Part shown: positions 20,701 through 31,474 of the stretch, in pieces
Position numbering within the stretch: position 1 is the first letter of the stretch
Layout of the letters: the number at the start of each line of letters is the position of its first letter
Source: Syngnathus acus
Taxonomy: Eukaryota > Chordata > Actinopteri > Syngnathiformes > Syngnathidae
Direction: 5' to 3'
Assembly: GCF_901709675.1 (NCBI RefSeq)
Contig: NC_051105.1
Span: 14,270,604-14,334,603 of the forward strand
Length of the DNA: 64,000 nt
Notes under the pieces: generated by a model
What the model saw: the letters and a program-made list of their open reading frames with translations, nothing else
What the model was told of the DNA's origin: nothing
Databases searched by the model: none
Position numbers and translations under genes: made by a program

Positions 20701-22655
20701 ATTTTGTTTTGCTATAATATACTCTGAAACTGCTTGAATATTTTAATTTGCTAACTAGGGAAGCCCATGCTCATCGTTAGGTAATGAGACATGTTAATCA
20801 CAGTTAGAGTAAGCTGCAATATACTTTATTTTATTTTTTTGCAATATTGTATAGTTAGTAGCAACTTGAGCAGCATCATAGCACTGATGTTTCATTTAAA
20901 CATGAATGTATTAAGAGTTGAGTAAGGACAAGGGGCTGACAGTGATACCGTGGGTGGAAGATTGCAATCCCACGCTTGAGCTTGACCTAGAGGTCACCAG
21001 CTTGTCAAAATACGTTTTGAAGATGCTTGAGTGTTTTAACCTGCTAACTAAGAGAATCCACGATCATAGTTATGATTATGTGGTAAATTGACTATTGTGA
21101 AAGTATGTGTTATTATTGTCACAATGTATGATCAGTATCAAACATGTATGTAATATTGATGTTCCATTTACACATGAATGTATGAATGTGAGCGAAGACA
21201 AGGAGGCGGGAAAGGGTTAATGGTGATACTAGGTGGTGGAAGACTGAGGTTCCAAATATGACCGTGACCTCTGTCACGTGCATCCACCAAGCCTAAACAA
21301 AATGCTGTTTGACGGAGCACAAGTCAGAGGAAAAACCTTTGCAAATGTCACGTTGATGGACAGTTGACAAGATTTGGGAGTGGGAAACAGGATGAAGCAT
21401 CCCTGAGAAAATTGTTACTTCCGTGAGAACATGGTCACCTCATCTGGTTGAATCCGGTTGAGACCGGCTGAGATGTAGGTGCAGTCTATTCTGGAAGCAT
21501 TTGGGTCATCTGAGGCCAATGTATGACGTCATGGAAAAAAAACTGGTAACTGACCAAGCAGGCATAGTACCCACGAACTGGACTGGTATAAAATGTTCGT
21601 TCGGACAAAGAGCATCGCTCTCTCTCGCCCGGAGGGCTCTGCCCGTCAGGGCTATACCCCTGCGGCTACTGCCGTGGGTCGAGAACGCCGATTAGACAAA
21701 GATAGATTTCATTCTTTCTGAGATTAACCCTAGGTCCGTTAAAATGAATTTATACTATCTTCAAATTGGACTTTTAAGCTCAAAGACAGGCTAGGAGATG
21801 CAGACCTCGGTGCAGGAGAGAGGAGCCATTTTTAGGGCGTCGTCATCTCCATTCTTTAGGCCAGCCTGTTCTTTTAAACAGAATTCGGATTTTGGAACAA
21901 GGAGAACTGATCACTCGACTTTTCCACCAAACAGCATTTTAGACCTCTAGCCTCTTACCCTTTTTTACTATATTTTTGAGTTTTCAATCGAGAGAACTTC
22001 GAGACTGAATAATTTTTGCTCTATTGAGAATGGTGGATGGAAATTATTGTTAGTTGTTCGAACAATTGAAACTTGTAATTCGCTTTCTTGCTTATTCATT
22101 AAATTTCTACTCTATAATCATTTAATTTCGATTAATGATTATTTTGATCTTTTATGCTTTAAATCTCTGTTTCTCTATCATAGTCATACTTTAAACCGTT
22201 CAGTTCTTTTTTAAATGAAGACCGCTTTAATCCTTGACATCTGGTTCGAAACCGTTAACTTAAGCTCAGCTAGTGTGAGTGTACGCTAGTGAAAACGAGT
22301 TCCCGCGGTCTTAACAAAGACTGCTAAACTATTCCGAGCGGATAACAAAAGCAACAATCTTAATAGGAAAGGAGAGGCGCTGAAACTGCCGCGATCGAGG
22401 AGATCCTGGGTCTCGACAAAGTAGTTACTCAACCCTCTGGTTTCTTTGATTTCAGCGGGACTGCCGTCCGGAAATGACGGAATTAATCTAACAATAGATT
22501 GGTTACCTGAACAGCGGTTAGACTCGGAACGAATCTTCTTTCCGTACCGGCTTAAATCAATTCTCGTCTCCCCTACAGACTGCGTTACTGCAGAGGGGCT
22601 AAAGTACAGAATTTGACCCTTTAAACGGAGAGCCGGTCACTTACATCAGATAAGT
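20701..22655. other. Unidentified insertion, LTR-like in part
   Basis: About 1.95 kb with no long ORF, unlike any other repeat in the window. A subregion resembles an LTR: from TGTAGGTGCAGTC (21475) to GTCTCCCCTACA (22577), with a CRE palindrome TGACGTCA at 21524-21531 and a TATA-like GGTATAAAATG at about 21586, followed by a leader-like GC-rich stretch. A clear flanking duplication and a primer-binding site were not found. Imperfect repeats (TGCTTGAATATTTTAATTTGC and TGCTTGAGTGTTTTAACCTGC) lie at about 20730 and 21028. A solo LTR is plausible but unproven. Confidence 0.4.
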
Positions 22656-23127
22656 GCACGATTGACAAAATGAAATACAAAACTTGCTTTCGTCTGAAAA
22701 GAGGACTTTGGACCACTCTGCAACTGTCCAGTGCTTCTTTTCCATAGCCCAAGTCAGACGCTTCTTCCGTTGTCTTGAGTTCAGAAGTGGCTTGACCATG
22801 GATACAGCTATTGTAGCCCATCTCCTGGACACGTCTGTGAACAGTGGCTTTTGATACTTGGACTCCAGCTCCACTGTCTTTGAAGCTCCCCCAAATTCTG
22901 GAAGCGACTCTTCTTCACAATGATGTTAAGGCTGCGGTCATCTCTTTTGGTTGTGCAGCGTTTCCTGCTTTATTTCACCTTCCAACAGACTTTCTATGGA
23001 TGTGCTTTGAAACTGCACTGTATGAACAGCTTGCTCTTTGAGAAATTTCTTTTTGTGTCTTACCTTCCTGATGGAGGGTGTCAATGATGGTCCTCTGGAC
23101 AGCAGTCAGATCAGCAGTCTTCCCCAT
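22641..23127 (-). pseudogene. Tc1 transposase, N-terminal half
   Basis: The start codon is at 23125-23127, giving MGKTADLTAVQRTIIDTLHQ then QKEISQRASCSYSAVSKHI, a paired helix-turn-helix DNA-binding region. After a frameshift it continues as SKATVHRRVQEMGYNS-like sequence and an open frame with WTVAEWSKVLFSDESKF. The last is the first catalytic Asp of the DD34E triad. Homology is lost near 22655 at the edge of the inserted DNA. It pairs with 19972-20370. Confidence 0.85.
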
Positions 23128-23219
23128 ACTTGTGATTTAGTTTACTGAACCAAGCTGAGTTTTTTTCATGGCTCAGGAAACCCTTGCAGGTGTTTCGAGT
23201 TAGACAATTCAAGTGATTC

Positions 23220-24544
23220 CCGTATTTTTCTGACTATAAGTTGCGTTTTTTTTCATAGTTTGGGTGGGGGGGCGACTTATACTGAGGAGAGACTTATATG
23301 TGATTTTTTTCACAAATTTCCAAAATTAAAAAAAAAAAAAAAAAAAAAATTGCAACCGCTACAAACGGACAGCGATGTAGCAAGGGATTACTGTAGTTTG
23401 AACTGCAAGTGACGTCAGCGGCGCGGCGGTTGTTTACATAAAGGACAAAGGATTCGATCACGGGATGACGAAGATGACAAAGGGCCCCACGTACTACCGG
23501 CATCATTAGCGGCTTTGTTTGTAAGTGACACGGAGGAGAAAGAGTTTGAAGGATTTAATGATTTGGAGTGACACAGAAGGTTTGAAAAATTATTATAGCT
23601 TTGACGCACGCCCAGTCCTACTCTATGGAGCTCTCTTCCACCTCCGGGGATTGAAGTCCACGCCACCACACGCCTGGAAGTCCACGCCGGTGCTTGGGGC
23701 CATGTCGCGGTGAACTATTTATGTTATAGTTATTTGATATATTTTATTTCGTGTAGCAACTTGTATATCTTTTTATCCTTACAGTTCAGTAATTGTTGGC
23801 TCGTTGAACTCTTGTTTTGTTAAATAAAGAGCCATTTACCAAACCCACGTCTTTCCTGGTACTTTGTTAACGCTACAATGTTGTGATATACTAGATCTGT
23901 GGAATAACGACGAGGCTGACATCAGCGGTTGTTGACAAATGACGAGGAATTTGATCGATGGATTTAATGATTTGGAGTGACACAGATGGTTTGATAATAT
24001 TGTTGTTTGTATGATAGTTATTTGATATATACTTTATATATCGTTATATGGGTCTGTGGAATATTTAGAATATTTAGACGTCAGCGGCGCGGCGCATACG
24101 CGGCATCGTTTCCATAAAGGACGATCGATGGATTTAATGAATTGGAGTGACACAGATAGTTTGATAAACGTGTTATTTATGTAATAGTTATTTGGATAAC
24201 TCTGAATGTTACGTCAGGCCCGTTCTCAGCTCTTCGTTTGTGTTTATGTCACGTTAGCATGCCTATCGTTTAGCCTGTTGTTGCTCGTTCATGTCTGTTC
24301 TTGGTGTTGGATTTTGTCGAATAAATTTCCCCCAAAATGCGAATTATACTCCGGAACGACTTATATATGTTTTTTTTCACTTTTTGGGGCATTTTATGGC
24401 TGATGCGACTTGGAATCACCTAAATGTTGAACAGAGGTTGTGATTTACCGAAGTCAAATTCCTTGTTTGGCACGCTCAAACATGGCGAATAAAAACTCTT
24501 GAATCTTGAATATTCCGGAACGACTTTTCGTCCGAAAAATACGG
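23220..24544. mobile_element. 'ATAAGTCGC' element, 1325 bp, inside the Tc1 arm
   Basis: The left end is CCGTATTTTTCTGACTATAA and the right end is TCCGAAAAATACGG. Plus-strand order: GACTTATA motifs, CRE TGACGTCA (23410-23417), then SDTEEKEFEGFNDLE-stop-like coding (23523-23570). Next come the TGTAGC...AATAAA...GCTACA module (23752-23877) and further GFNDLE-stop units near 23958 and 24127. Last are GTTGGATTTTGTCGAATAAA and the right TIR. A 64-bp stretch at 24417-24480 has an inverted match at 56345-56415. Confidence 0.82.
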
Positions 24545-24808
24545 TAGTTGAATACCCTACTAGTATACTTTTTCATGATATTCTAATATTTTGAGATAGG
24601 ATATTTGAGTTTTCTTAAGCTGTATGCCATAATAGCAATATTAAAATAATAAAAGGCTTGCAATATTTCAGTTGATATGCAATGAATCCAGAATGTATGA
24701 CATTTTTGATTTTTTAATTGCAATACAGGAAACAAAGAACTTTATCACAATATTGTAATTTTCTGAGACAGTCCTGTATATACGTGTGTGTCTATGTGTA
24801 TGTATATA

Positions 24809-26435
24809 CAGTGCCTTGCGAAAGTATTCGGCCCCCTTGAACCTTTCAACATTTCGCCACATTTCAGGCTTCAAACATAAAGATATAAAATTTAAATTTT
24901 TTGTCAAGAATCAACAAGTGGGACACAATCGTGAAGTGGAACGAAATTTATTGGATAATTTAAACTTTTTTAACAAATAAAAAACTGAAAAGTGGGGCGT
25001 GCAATATTATTCGGCCCCTTTACTTTCAGTGCAGCAAACTCACTCCAGAAGTTCAGTGAGGATCTTTGAATGATCCAATGTTGTCCTAAATGACTGATGA
25101 TGATAAATAGAATGCACCTGTGTGTAATCAAGTCTCCGTATAAATGCACCTGCTCTTTGATAGTCTCAGGGTTCTGTTTAAAGCGCAGAGAGAACCATGA
25201 AGACAAAGGAACACACCAGGCAGGTCCGAGATACTGTTGTGGAGAAGTTTAAAGCCGGATTTGGATACAAAAAGATTTCCCAAGCTTTAAACATCTCAAG
25301 GAGCACTGTGCAAGCAATTATATTGAAATGGAAGGAGTATCAGACCACTGCAAATCTACCAAGACCCCGCCGTCCTTCCAAACTTTCATCTCAAACAAGG
25401 AGAAGACTGATCAGAGATGCAGCCAAGAGGCCCATGATCACTCTGGATGAACTGCAGATAACTACAGCTGAGGTGGGAGAGTCTGTCCATAGGACAACAA
25501 TCAGTCGTGCACTGCACAAATCTGGCCTTTATGGAAGAGTGGCAAGAAGAAAGCCATTTCTCAAAGATATCCATAAAAAGTCTCGTTTAAAGTTTGCCAC
25601 AAGCCACCTGGGAGACACACCAAACATGTGGAAGAAGGTGCTCTGGTCAGATGAAACCAAAATCGAACCTTTTGGCCACAATGCAAAATGATATGTTTGG
25701 CGTAAAAGCAACACAGCTCATCACACTGAACACCCCATCCCCACTGTCAAACATGGTGGTGGCAGCATCATGGTTTGGGCCTGCTTTTCTTCAGCAGGGA
25801 CAGGGAAGATGGCTAAAATTGATGGGAAGATGGATGGAGCCAAATACAGGACCATTCTGGAAGAAAACCTGTTGGAGTCTGCAAAAGACCTGAGACTGGG
25901 ACGGAGATTTATCTTCCAACAGGACAATGATCCAAAACATAAAGCCAAATCTACAATGGAATGGTTCACAAATAGACGTATCCAGGTGTTAGAATGGCCA
26001 AGTCAAAGTCCAGACCTGAATCCAATCGAGAATCTGTGGAAAGAGCTGAAGACTGCTGTTCACAAACGCTCTCCATCCAACCTCACTGAGCTCGAGCCGT
26101 TTTGCAAGGAAGAATGGGCAAGAATTCCAGTCTCTCGATGTGCAAAACGGATAGAGACATACCCCAAGCGACTTGCAGCTGTAATTGCAGCAAAAGGTGG
26201 CGCTACAAAGTATTAGTGCAAGGGGGCCGAATAATATTGCACGCCCCACTTTTCAGTTTTTTATTTGTTAAAAAAGTTTAAATTATCCAATAAATTTTGT
26301 TCCACTTCACGATTGTGTCCCACTTGTTGTTGATTCTTGACAAAAAATTTAACTTTTATATCTTTATGTTTGAAGCCTGAAATGTCGCGAAATGTTGAAA
26401 GGTTCAAGGGGGCCGAATACTTTCGCAAGGCACTG
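24809..26435 (+). mobile_element. Nearly intact Tc1 element, 1627 bp
   Basis: The ends CAGTGCCTTGCGAAAGTATT and its inverse AATACTTTCGCAAGGCACTG have TA on both sides (24807-24808 and 26436-26437). The inverted arms are about 210 bp and end inside at GGCCCCTTT and the matching AAGGGGGCCGAATAATATTG. The transposase gene fills the space between them and carries one stop codon. It lies only 32 bp from the Tc1 element ending at 24776. Confidence 0.96.
25197..26216 (+). pseudogene. Tc1 transposase, full length with one in-frame TGA
   Basis: It reads 339 codons plus a terminal stop from ATG at 25197. Codon 165 (25689-25691) is TGA; the frame is otherwise unbroken on both sides. Residues 1-110 form the paired DNA-binding region (KISQALNISRSTVQAIILKW, then a GRPR-like PRPRRPSKLSS hinge). 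Catalytic residues are Asp152 (WSDETK), Asp243 (FQQDNDPKHK) and Glu278 (DLNPIENLW), a DD34E triad with the expected spacing. The Tc1 length is normal (about 340). The TGA probably arose from CGA by CpG decay, because Tc1 relatives have a basic or polar residue before YVWR. All key residues are kept, so loss of function rests on the one stop. Confidence 0.95.
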
Positions 26436-26472
26436 TATGTATATATATGATCCAAAAAATCTGCAACTCGTA

Positions 26473-27055
26473 CCGTATTTATTCTAATTATCGCCCATAT
26501 TCTAATAATCGCCCAGTGTGTGTTAGCGATGACATAAATAAAAAACATTGATACCTCTAATTATCGCCCATGCTGCTAAAAATTGCCCCCCAAAACTTAC
26601 GTTTTCCTCCGTGACCGCATACTGACGTCATTGCGCAAGTTTAAATATGACTGATTCGACAGCACGTCGAATGTCCCTTTTAAATTGGTTTTCTCCATAA
26701 ACTATGATACAATTACACTCGTCACTCCACTACAATATCCTCACACAATTACGTTATCGGGGCGTGCGCTCGAACAAGACAATCGCGATAACATGACGTG
26801 CGCAACATGACGTGCGCAACATGTGATGTGCGACGGTAACGTGTCGCATCGATGGAGGGTCAATTGAAGCACCCCGCTGTTAGAGGTAGATCAAAACAGC
26901 CGCTGTTCTAGTGTTAAGAACACCAGTGAGATGCAGGTTTTGCATATACATATTATCGCCCATTTCAGTGCCCCTTGGCGATCGGACAAAAAGTGTTCTC
27001 TTGGACATAAACCTTCTCTAATTATCACCCTGGCCGATAATTAGAATAAATACGG
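26473..27055. mobile_element. TA-type MITE with CCGTATTTATTCTAATTATC ends
   Basis: The left end CCGTATTTATTCTAATTATC and the inverted right end CCGTATTTATTCTAATTATC match over 20 bp. ATTATCGCCC motifs repeat at 26487, 26507, 26570 and 26953. A CRE palindrome lies at 26623-26630. The TA is present on the left but the right flank is GA, a decayed or unusual target. No coding region. Confidence 0.85.
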
Positions 27056-27165
27056 GATATAAATATTTGCGACCTGAAGACACACACATACGTATATTTA
27101 CACACAGTATATTCAATGCCAATTGTATCAACAAATATTCTCTTTTGCTACTTCAATATCTGCAG

Positions 27166-27217
27166 ATTGCAAGAAGCACCTGATCTTCGCTGTTGTCTTC
27201 TACATCAAAAGTTGCAG
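27166..27217 (+). CDS. rab3gap1: rab3gap1 short exon
   Basis: Only 52 bp: one base completing Ile, then LQEAPDLRCCLLHQKLQ, ending on a codon boundary. Acceptor ATATCTGCAG, donor TTGCAG/GTTAGG. It matches human GPPDLRCCLLHQKLQ almost exactly. The variable residues before it (QILQEA) replace the recalled human LIPGLASG, so this exon edge is where the two proteins differ in length. Confidence 0.93.
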
Positions 27218-27535
27218 GTTAGGCCTGCCACGGCTGCTTCAACAATCCACAGACATAGACTTACGTACATAGTCAAAACAAAGAGACAAAATCAAATCAA
27301 ATAAAAAAAAAAAAAAACCCGCAAGCACACACGTGTGCTTGTTGACGCTTGTAAAGACATTCCAAAATCAGGTGACATATCTAATTTACAGACCGGGTAA
27401 ATTATCCACATACGTATGTTACCAGAGTCCTAGGTTTCATAGAATGTTGATGGATCCATTATTGGTGCATCTTAATCTTTCCAATTTGAGATTGTACATA
27501 CTCACATGGACAAAATTGTTGGTACCCCTCAGTTA

Positions 27536-27649
27536 TCCCTCCCTCCCTCCCTTCCTTCCTTCCTTCCTTCCTTCCTTCCTTCCTTCCTTCCTTCCTTCCT
27601 TCCTTCCTTCCTTCCTTCCTTCCTTCCTTCCTTCCTTCCTTCCTTCCTT
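27536..27649. repeat. CCTT tetranucleotide microsatellite
   Basis: About 26 CCTT units with a CCCT start. It lies 320 bp downstream of an exon. The Pro-Ser-Phe-Leu ORFs here are repeat artefacts. Confidence 0.98.
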
Positions 27650-27753
27650 AATAATAACTTAACATATATGCAACTACTTCAACAGATGTCTTTTCTATAA
27701 CACTTAAAGAAAAACAGTCCCAGTCAACAACAATCTATGGATAAGAGCTACAG

Positions 27754-28757
27754 CAGGGGTCACCAACCTTTCTTAAACAGAGAGCTACTTCCTGGGTACT
27801 GATTAAGGCAAAGGGCTACCAGTTTGACACACACTTCTGAAATAGCCAATTTGCTTAATTTGGCTTTCACTACGTGTTATTATTGTCATTTCCAGTTCAC
27901 GTGTAAGTGTGATTTTAACAAGAATAGCAAAAATACAGTCAAACCTTGGTTTTTGACCACAATCCGTTCCAGAAGGCGGTTCGAGAAGCGAATCGGTCGA
28001 TTTCCGAATCTATTTTTCTCATTACAAATAATGGAAAAAAATTTAATCCGTTTCAAGACAAAAAAAATACGCCTTTTTTAAGCATTTTTCCATTTGCGCA
28101 TATTTGTCCGATCGCGCAACTGCAGCGCACCGCCGAACGCGCAACCGTAGCGCGTCGCCCACCGCGCAACTGCACCGCGCAACTGCACCGCGCAACTGCA
28201 CCGCGCTGGTCGCATTATTGTGACAGCCGTCGCTGAAATTTAGAAAATATTTTTAAAGTCCTGATGTACTTTCCAAAATTTAAGTGGACCTCAGTGCACA
28301 GGGAGCTTAATTTGGTCCGATCGCACAACCGCAGCACGCTGGGCGCTCACTGTCGCATTGCTTTAAGAGCGTCTTTGTGTTTTAGGATGGCTTTACTGCT
28401 CCCACTTGCTTTCTTTGGAGGCATGATTAGGGGTTAATACAATCCTAAAAGTAACAAAAATACAATAACAACGGAGTCTGTCGCCATCCGGGCCGCGCGG
28501 TCGGGTTTTCTCGGGTTCTCCCGGCTCATCTCGCGAGGTTCGACCTCCGAATTTTGTTCGACAACCGAAGCAAAAAATCTCGAATTTTTTGTTCGAATTC
28601 CGATTTGTTCGAAAACCGAGGTTTGACTGTAAAATAAATAGATGCAGCTCACTGACAAGTGCCGCTATTTGAGCTAATTTTAGAACAGTCCTGCGGGCGA
28701 CTCATGCGGTCCTCACGGGCGACCTGGTGCCCGCGGGCACCGTGTTGGTGACCCCTG
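27754..28757. mobile_element. hAT composite, 1004 bp, with a TA-flanked element inside
   Basis: It begins CAGGGGTCACCAACCTTTCT and ends GTTGGTGACCCCTG. The exact 8-bp target duplication AGCTACAG lies at 27746-27753 and 28758-28765. Inside, the 694-bp CAGTCAAACC element (27936-28629) sits at the same position as in the hAT copies at 1-172 and 48834-52390. No transposase. Confidence 0.94.
27936..28629. mobile_element. Nested 'CAGTCAAACC' element, 694 bp
   Basis: The ends CAGTCAAACCTTGGTTTTTG and the inverse GAAAACCGAGGTTTGACTG are flanked by TA. It contains the GCGCAACTGCACCGCGCAAC tandem units near 28165-28205. The body is close in sequence to 16286-16977. Confidence 0.93.
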
Positions 28758-28765
28758 AGCTACAG

Positions 28766-29010
28766 GGATGACTTGAAGTTCTCTTGAACTAAACAGAGAA
28801 CTTTGTTGGTGCAAGGGAGTTCTGCTCATAACTAATGAGGGCCTCTAGCAGGGATGGCCAACAAAACAAGAAAGGAAGGGAGGTATCAGATGAGAGCCAC
28901 ATGTATGACTGGGAGTTAAAGGAATTCTCTGGAGCTAGACAGAGAGCTTTGTTGGAGCAAGGGAGTCCAACTCGTAAGTTATGAGGGCCTCTCACCAGTG
29001 CTCCACCATT
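28766..29010. repeat. Imperfect tandem duplication, period about 145 bp
   Basis: The unit with CAGAGAACTTTGTTGGTGCA and ATGAGGGCCTCT (near 28794-28852) recurs as CAGAGAGCTTTGTTGGAGCA and ATGAGGGCCTCT (near 28940-28993). It is intronic and non-coding. Confidence 0.8.
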
Positions 29011-29114
29011 CAGTTATTCCCACAATCAGCTCCCGTTATTTTGTTCATATATCAACTTCGAATAGGTCTTTGTGTGATGCAGTTCCGGTCTCGAACACTG
29101 CAAAGAAAAAACAG

Positions 29115-29131
29115 AACCCTAACCCTAACCC
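29115..29131. repeat. Short telomere-like CCCTAA repeat upstream of a splice acceptor
   Basis: AACCCTAACCCTAACCC lies 25 bp before exon 29157 and forms part of its pyrimidine-rich tract. It is too short to be a telomeric array. Confidence 0.85.
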
Positions 29132-29156
29132 TTTTCTTTTGAAATTTTGTGCATAG

Positions 29157-29501
29157 ATGTTGAATTGCTGCATCAAGAGGAAGCAAGCGAGGGATTCCAT
29201 TCACAAGAGCCCTGAGAGAAGCAATGAAACTGCCTTCCAAAACATCCACCAAGTGACAGAAGTTACAGCAGCCAATTCATCCAGACAAATAACTGCTGTT
29301 TCACCCGGGAAATTCTTGGATTCTTGGAGTGACAGTGAAGAAGAGTTTTTTGAATGCTTGAGTGATCAGTGGGACACTGAGTCGCCATGCATTAGAAGGG
29401 AAAAAGATGGCAGTAAAACTAGAGCGGAGGGCAGGATGCATCCCTGTAACAACATGACCCTTCTAAACTCTTCAGATCTTCTCTTTATTCCTGTGACACA
29501 G
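29157..29501 (+). CDS. rab3gap1: rab3gap1 exon (largest in window)
   Basis: 115 whole codons from acceptor TTGTGCATAG to donor ACACAG/GTAATT. It starts MLNCCIKRKQARD (human MLNCCIERKKARD), has a variable polar linker, then the conserved acidic block LDSWSDSEEEFFECLSDQWD and ends LLFIPVTQ (human PLYIPVTQ). The ATG here is an internal methionine, not a gene start. The acidic WDSWSDSEEEFFECLSD box is a hallmark of RAB3GAP1. The linker differs most from human, as expected for an unstructured segment. Sequence of an 'ATAAGTCGC' element begins about 10 bases after the donor. Confidence 0.97.
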
Positions 29502-29510
29502 GTAATTCTT

Positions 29511-30292
29511 CCGGTGTATAAGTCGCATTTTTGGGAGGAATTTATTTGATAAAATCCAACACTAAGAACAGACATGTCATCTTGAAAGGCAATTAAAAAT
29601 AAAAATAGAACAGGCAACAACAGGCTGAACGGTACGGTATGCTAACGTTACATAAACACATAAACAAGGAACTGAGAATGTGCCTGACGTAACATATTAA
29701 GAATTATTCAAATAACTATAGCATAAATAACATGCTAACACGTTTATCGAACCAACCGTGTCACTCCAATTCATTAAGTCGAAATGAAATCTTCATCCTC
29801 TGTGTCACTTATAAACAACTCCGCTAACTCCGGAAGTAGAAGATGCAGCGCTTCCTCTTCCACGTGCCTTATGTCAGACTCATTGTCAGTTGCAGTTATT
29901 CCACAGGCCTACAATTCCCTCATCAAAGTCAAAGTCTGCTTTATTGTCAATTTCTTCACACGTAAGAGATCGAAATTGCGTTTCCTACTATCCCACAGTG
30001 ACAAGACATATTACATATTTTATATATATATATATATATAATATTGGTCCACGGACAAACAAAACATTCAAGTAAACAATACAAAAAGTTAAAACAAGAA
30101 GGCACATACAATGAATAAATAAGAGCAATGAATAAATAATAAATAAATAAATAAGAGCAACATGGTTGAAATGGAGCAATTGTGCATATAGCAGACAGTC
30201 AGAATATAGCGCAAAAGTACAGGAGGAGTAGTGCAAGGCAGCCAACGTGGCCCAAAATGCGGGTTAGTGTGAAAATAACGTGTAATGATATA
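29511..30292. mobile_element. Truncated 'ATAAGTCGC' element starting next to a splice donor
   Basis: From CCGGTGTATAAGTCGCATTT it follows the family consensus through AATTTATTTGATAAAATCC and ATGCTAACG to CACTCCAATTCATTAAGTC. The left TIR is missing. A LINE 3' end interrupts it at 29923-30250, and the remainder GGTTAGTGTGAAAATAACG leads to the second copy at 30293. Confidence 0.75.
29923..30250 (-). mobile_element. LINE 3' end (5'-truncated copy)
   Basis: Plus-strand CAAAGTCAAAGTCTGCTTTA, TTGTCAATTTCTTCACACG and GAAATTGCGTTTCC match the 3' UTR at 18612-18710. A TA microsatellite (30019-30043) has grown inside it. No coding part remains. Confidence 0.8.
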
Positions 30293-30930
30293 CCGTATTT
30301 TCCGGACTATAAGTCGCTCCGGAGTATCAGTCGCACCAGCCATAAAATGCATAATAAAGAAGAAAAATACATATATAAGTCGCACCAGAGTACACGTCGC
30401 ATTTTCGGGGGACAATTATTTGATAAAATCCAACACCAAGAACAGACATGTAATCTTGAAATGCAATTTAAAATAAAAATAAAATAGGCAACAACAGGCT
30501 GAAGGCACGGTCTGCTAACATTGCATAAACACATAAACAAGGAACTGAGAACATGCCTGACGTAACATATTTAGAGATATTCAAATAACTATAGCATAAA
30601 TAACATGCTAACAAGTTTATAGAACCATCTGCTTCACTCCAAATCATTAAATCCAACGAAATCTTCACCCTCGTGTCACTTCTAAACATATCTGCTAACC
30701 CCAGAAGTAGAAGATGCAGCGCTTCCTTGTCTTCGTGGCTGATGTCAGACTCATTGTCAGTTGCAGTTCCAATTATTCCACAGGTCTAGAGCGCCCTCAT
30801 GCGGTTTAGTGTGAAAATAACATATGAAATGATATGTGTTAATAATTTCACACATAAGTCGCTCCTGAGTATAAATTACATCCCCGGCCAAACTATAAAA
30901 AACCTGCGATTTATAGTCCGGAAAGTACGG
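30293..30930. mobile_element. 'ATAAGTCGC' element, 638 bp, inserted in an older copy
   Basis: The ends CCGTATTTTCCGGACTATAA and the inverse TTATAGTCCGGAAAGTACGG have TA outside. Subterminal ATAAGTCGC repeats occur at both ends. It carries one minus-strand GFNDLE-stop-like unit near 30630-30680. It lies 290 bp before the exon at 31220. Confidence 0.9.
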
Positions 30931-31219
30931 TACTTGTTAATTATTTTGTCATCATGTTTTTGTTCTACATCACTAGTTTAAACACTATACTGTTATGTGG
31001 ATTACAGAGCTGATGTGCAAATGTTTGTTTAAAATGTAGCAGACAATAAGGGACCAAAATTGCTTGCATTCTCTTAATATTATGTAATCACTTGGTGAGT
31101 GTTTGTCAGTGCTGTCTCTTTTCTTTCAATATTTGATTTATTTATCAATGTATGAAGCCTGGCAAGACTTGTTAATTGTAAAAAGTACAATTACATTAAA
31201 TGTGTTTATATTTTAACAG

Positions 31220-31357
31220 GAACCTGCTCCCATGACTGAGGATTTATTAGAGGAGCAGTCAGAAATACTTGCAAAACTGGGAACATCAGCCGAAGGTGCC
31301 CAACTCCGTGCTCGGATGCAAAGTGCTTGTCTTCTGTCTGACATGGAGTCTTTTAAG
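31220..31357 (+). CDS. rab3gap1: rab3gap1 exon
   Basis: 46 whole codons: EPAPMTEDLLEEQSEILAKL, GTSAEGAQLRARMQSACLLS and DMESFK. Acceptor TATTTTAACAG, donor TTTAAG/GTTAGA. Nearly identical to the human segment I recall (one or two changes, for example Val to Ile and His to Gln). It is the most conserved exon here and leads directly into the catalytic region. The intron that follows is 24.4 kb. Confidence 0.98.
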
Positions 31358-31474
31358 GTTAGACACACCCAAGTAGACAGTAATTCCAAGATACCAAGGG
31401 ATGGATGGATGAATGAGTTGGGCAGGTGGATGGATGGAGGGAGGGAGGGAGACAGTGAGACATACGAGGGAGGG

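Larger units (their letters stand above)
19697..24776. mobile_element. Tc1/mariner element with about 200-bp inverted ends, expanded by insertions
   Basis: The left end CAGGACTGTCTCAGAAAATT and the inverted right end CAGGACTGTCTCAGAAAATT are flanked by TA (19695-19696 and 24777-24778). The inverted region extends about 200 bp with internal repeats such as CTTAAGCTGTATGCCATAA, the IR/DR layout of many fish Tc1 elements. The transposase gene is on the minus strand, in two parts. About 2.3 kb of foreign DNA (20371-22655) splits it, and a 1.3-kb 'ATAAGTCGC' element (23220-24544) sits in the right arm. Confidence 0.88.

Noticed and set aside
20701-22655. A complete endogenous retrovirus
   Set aside because: There is no gag, pol or env reading frame and no second LTR in the window; at most a solo LTR-like segment.
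27333-27700. ORFs with repeated Pro-Ser-Phe-Leu
   Set aside because: Produced by the CCTT microsatellite, not a protein gene.
29157-29549. A separate small gene starting at ATG 29157
   Set aside because: The ATG follows a splice acceptor and the protein matches the interior of RAB3GAP1; it is an exon, and the frame past 29501 is intron.
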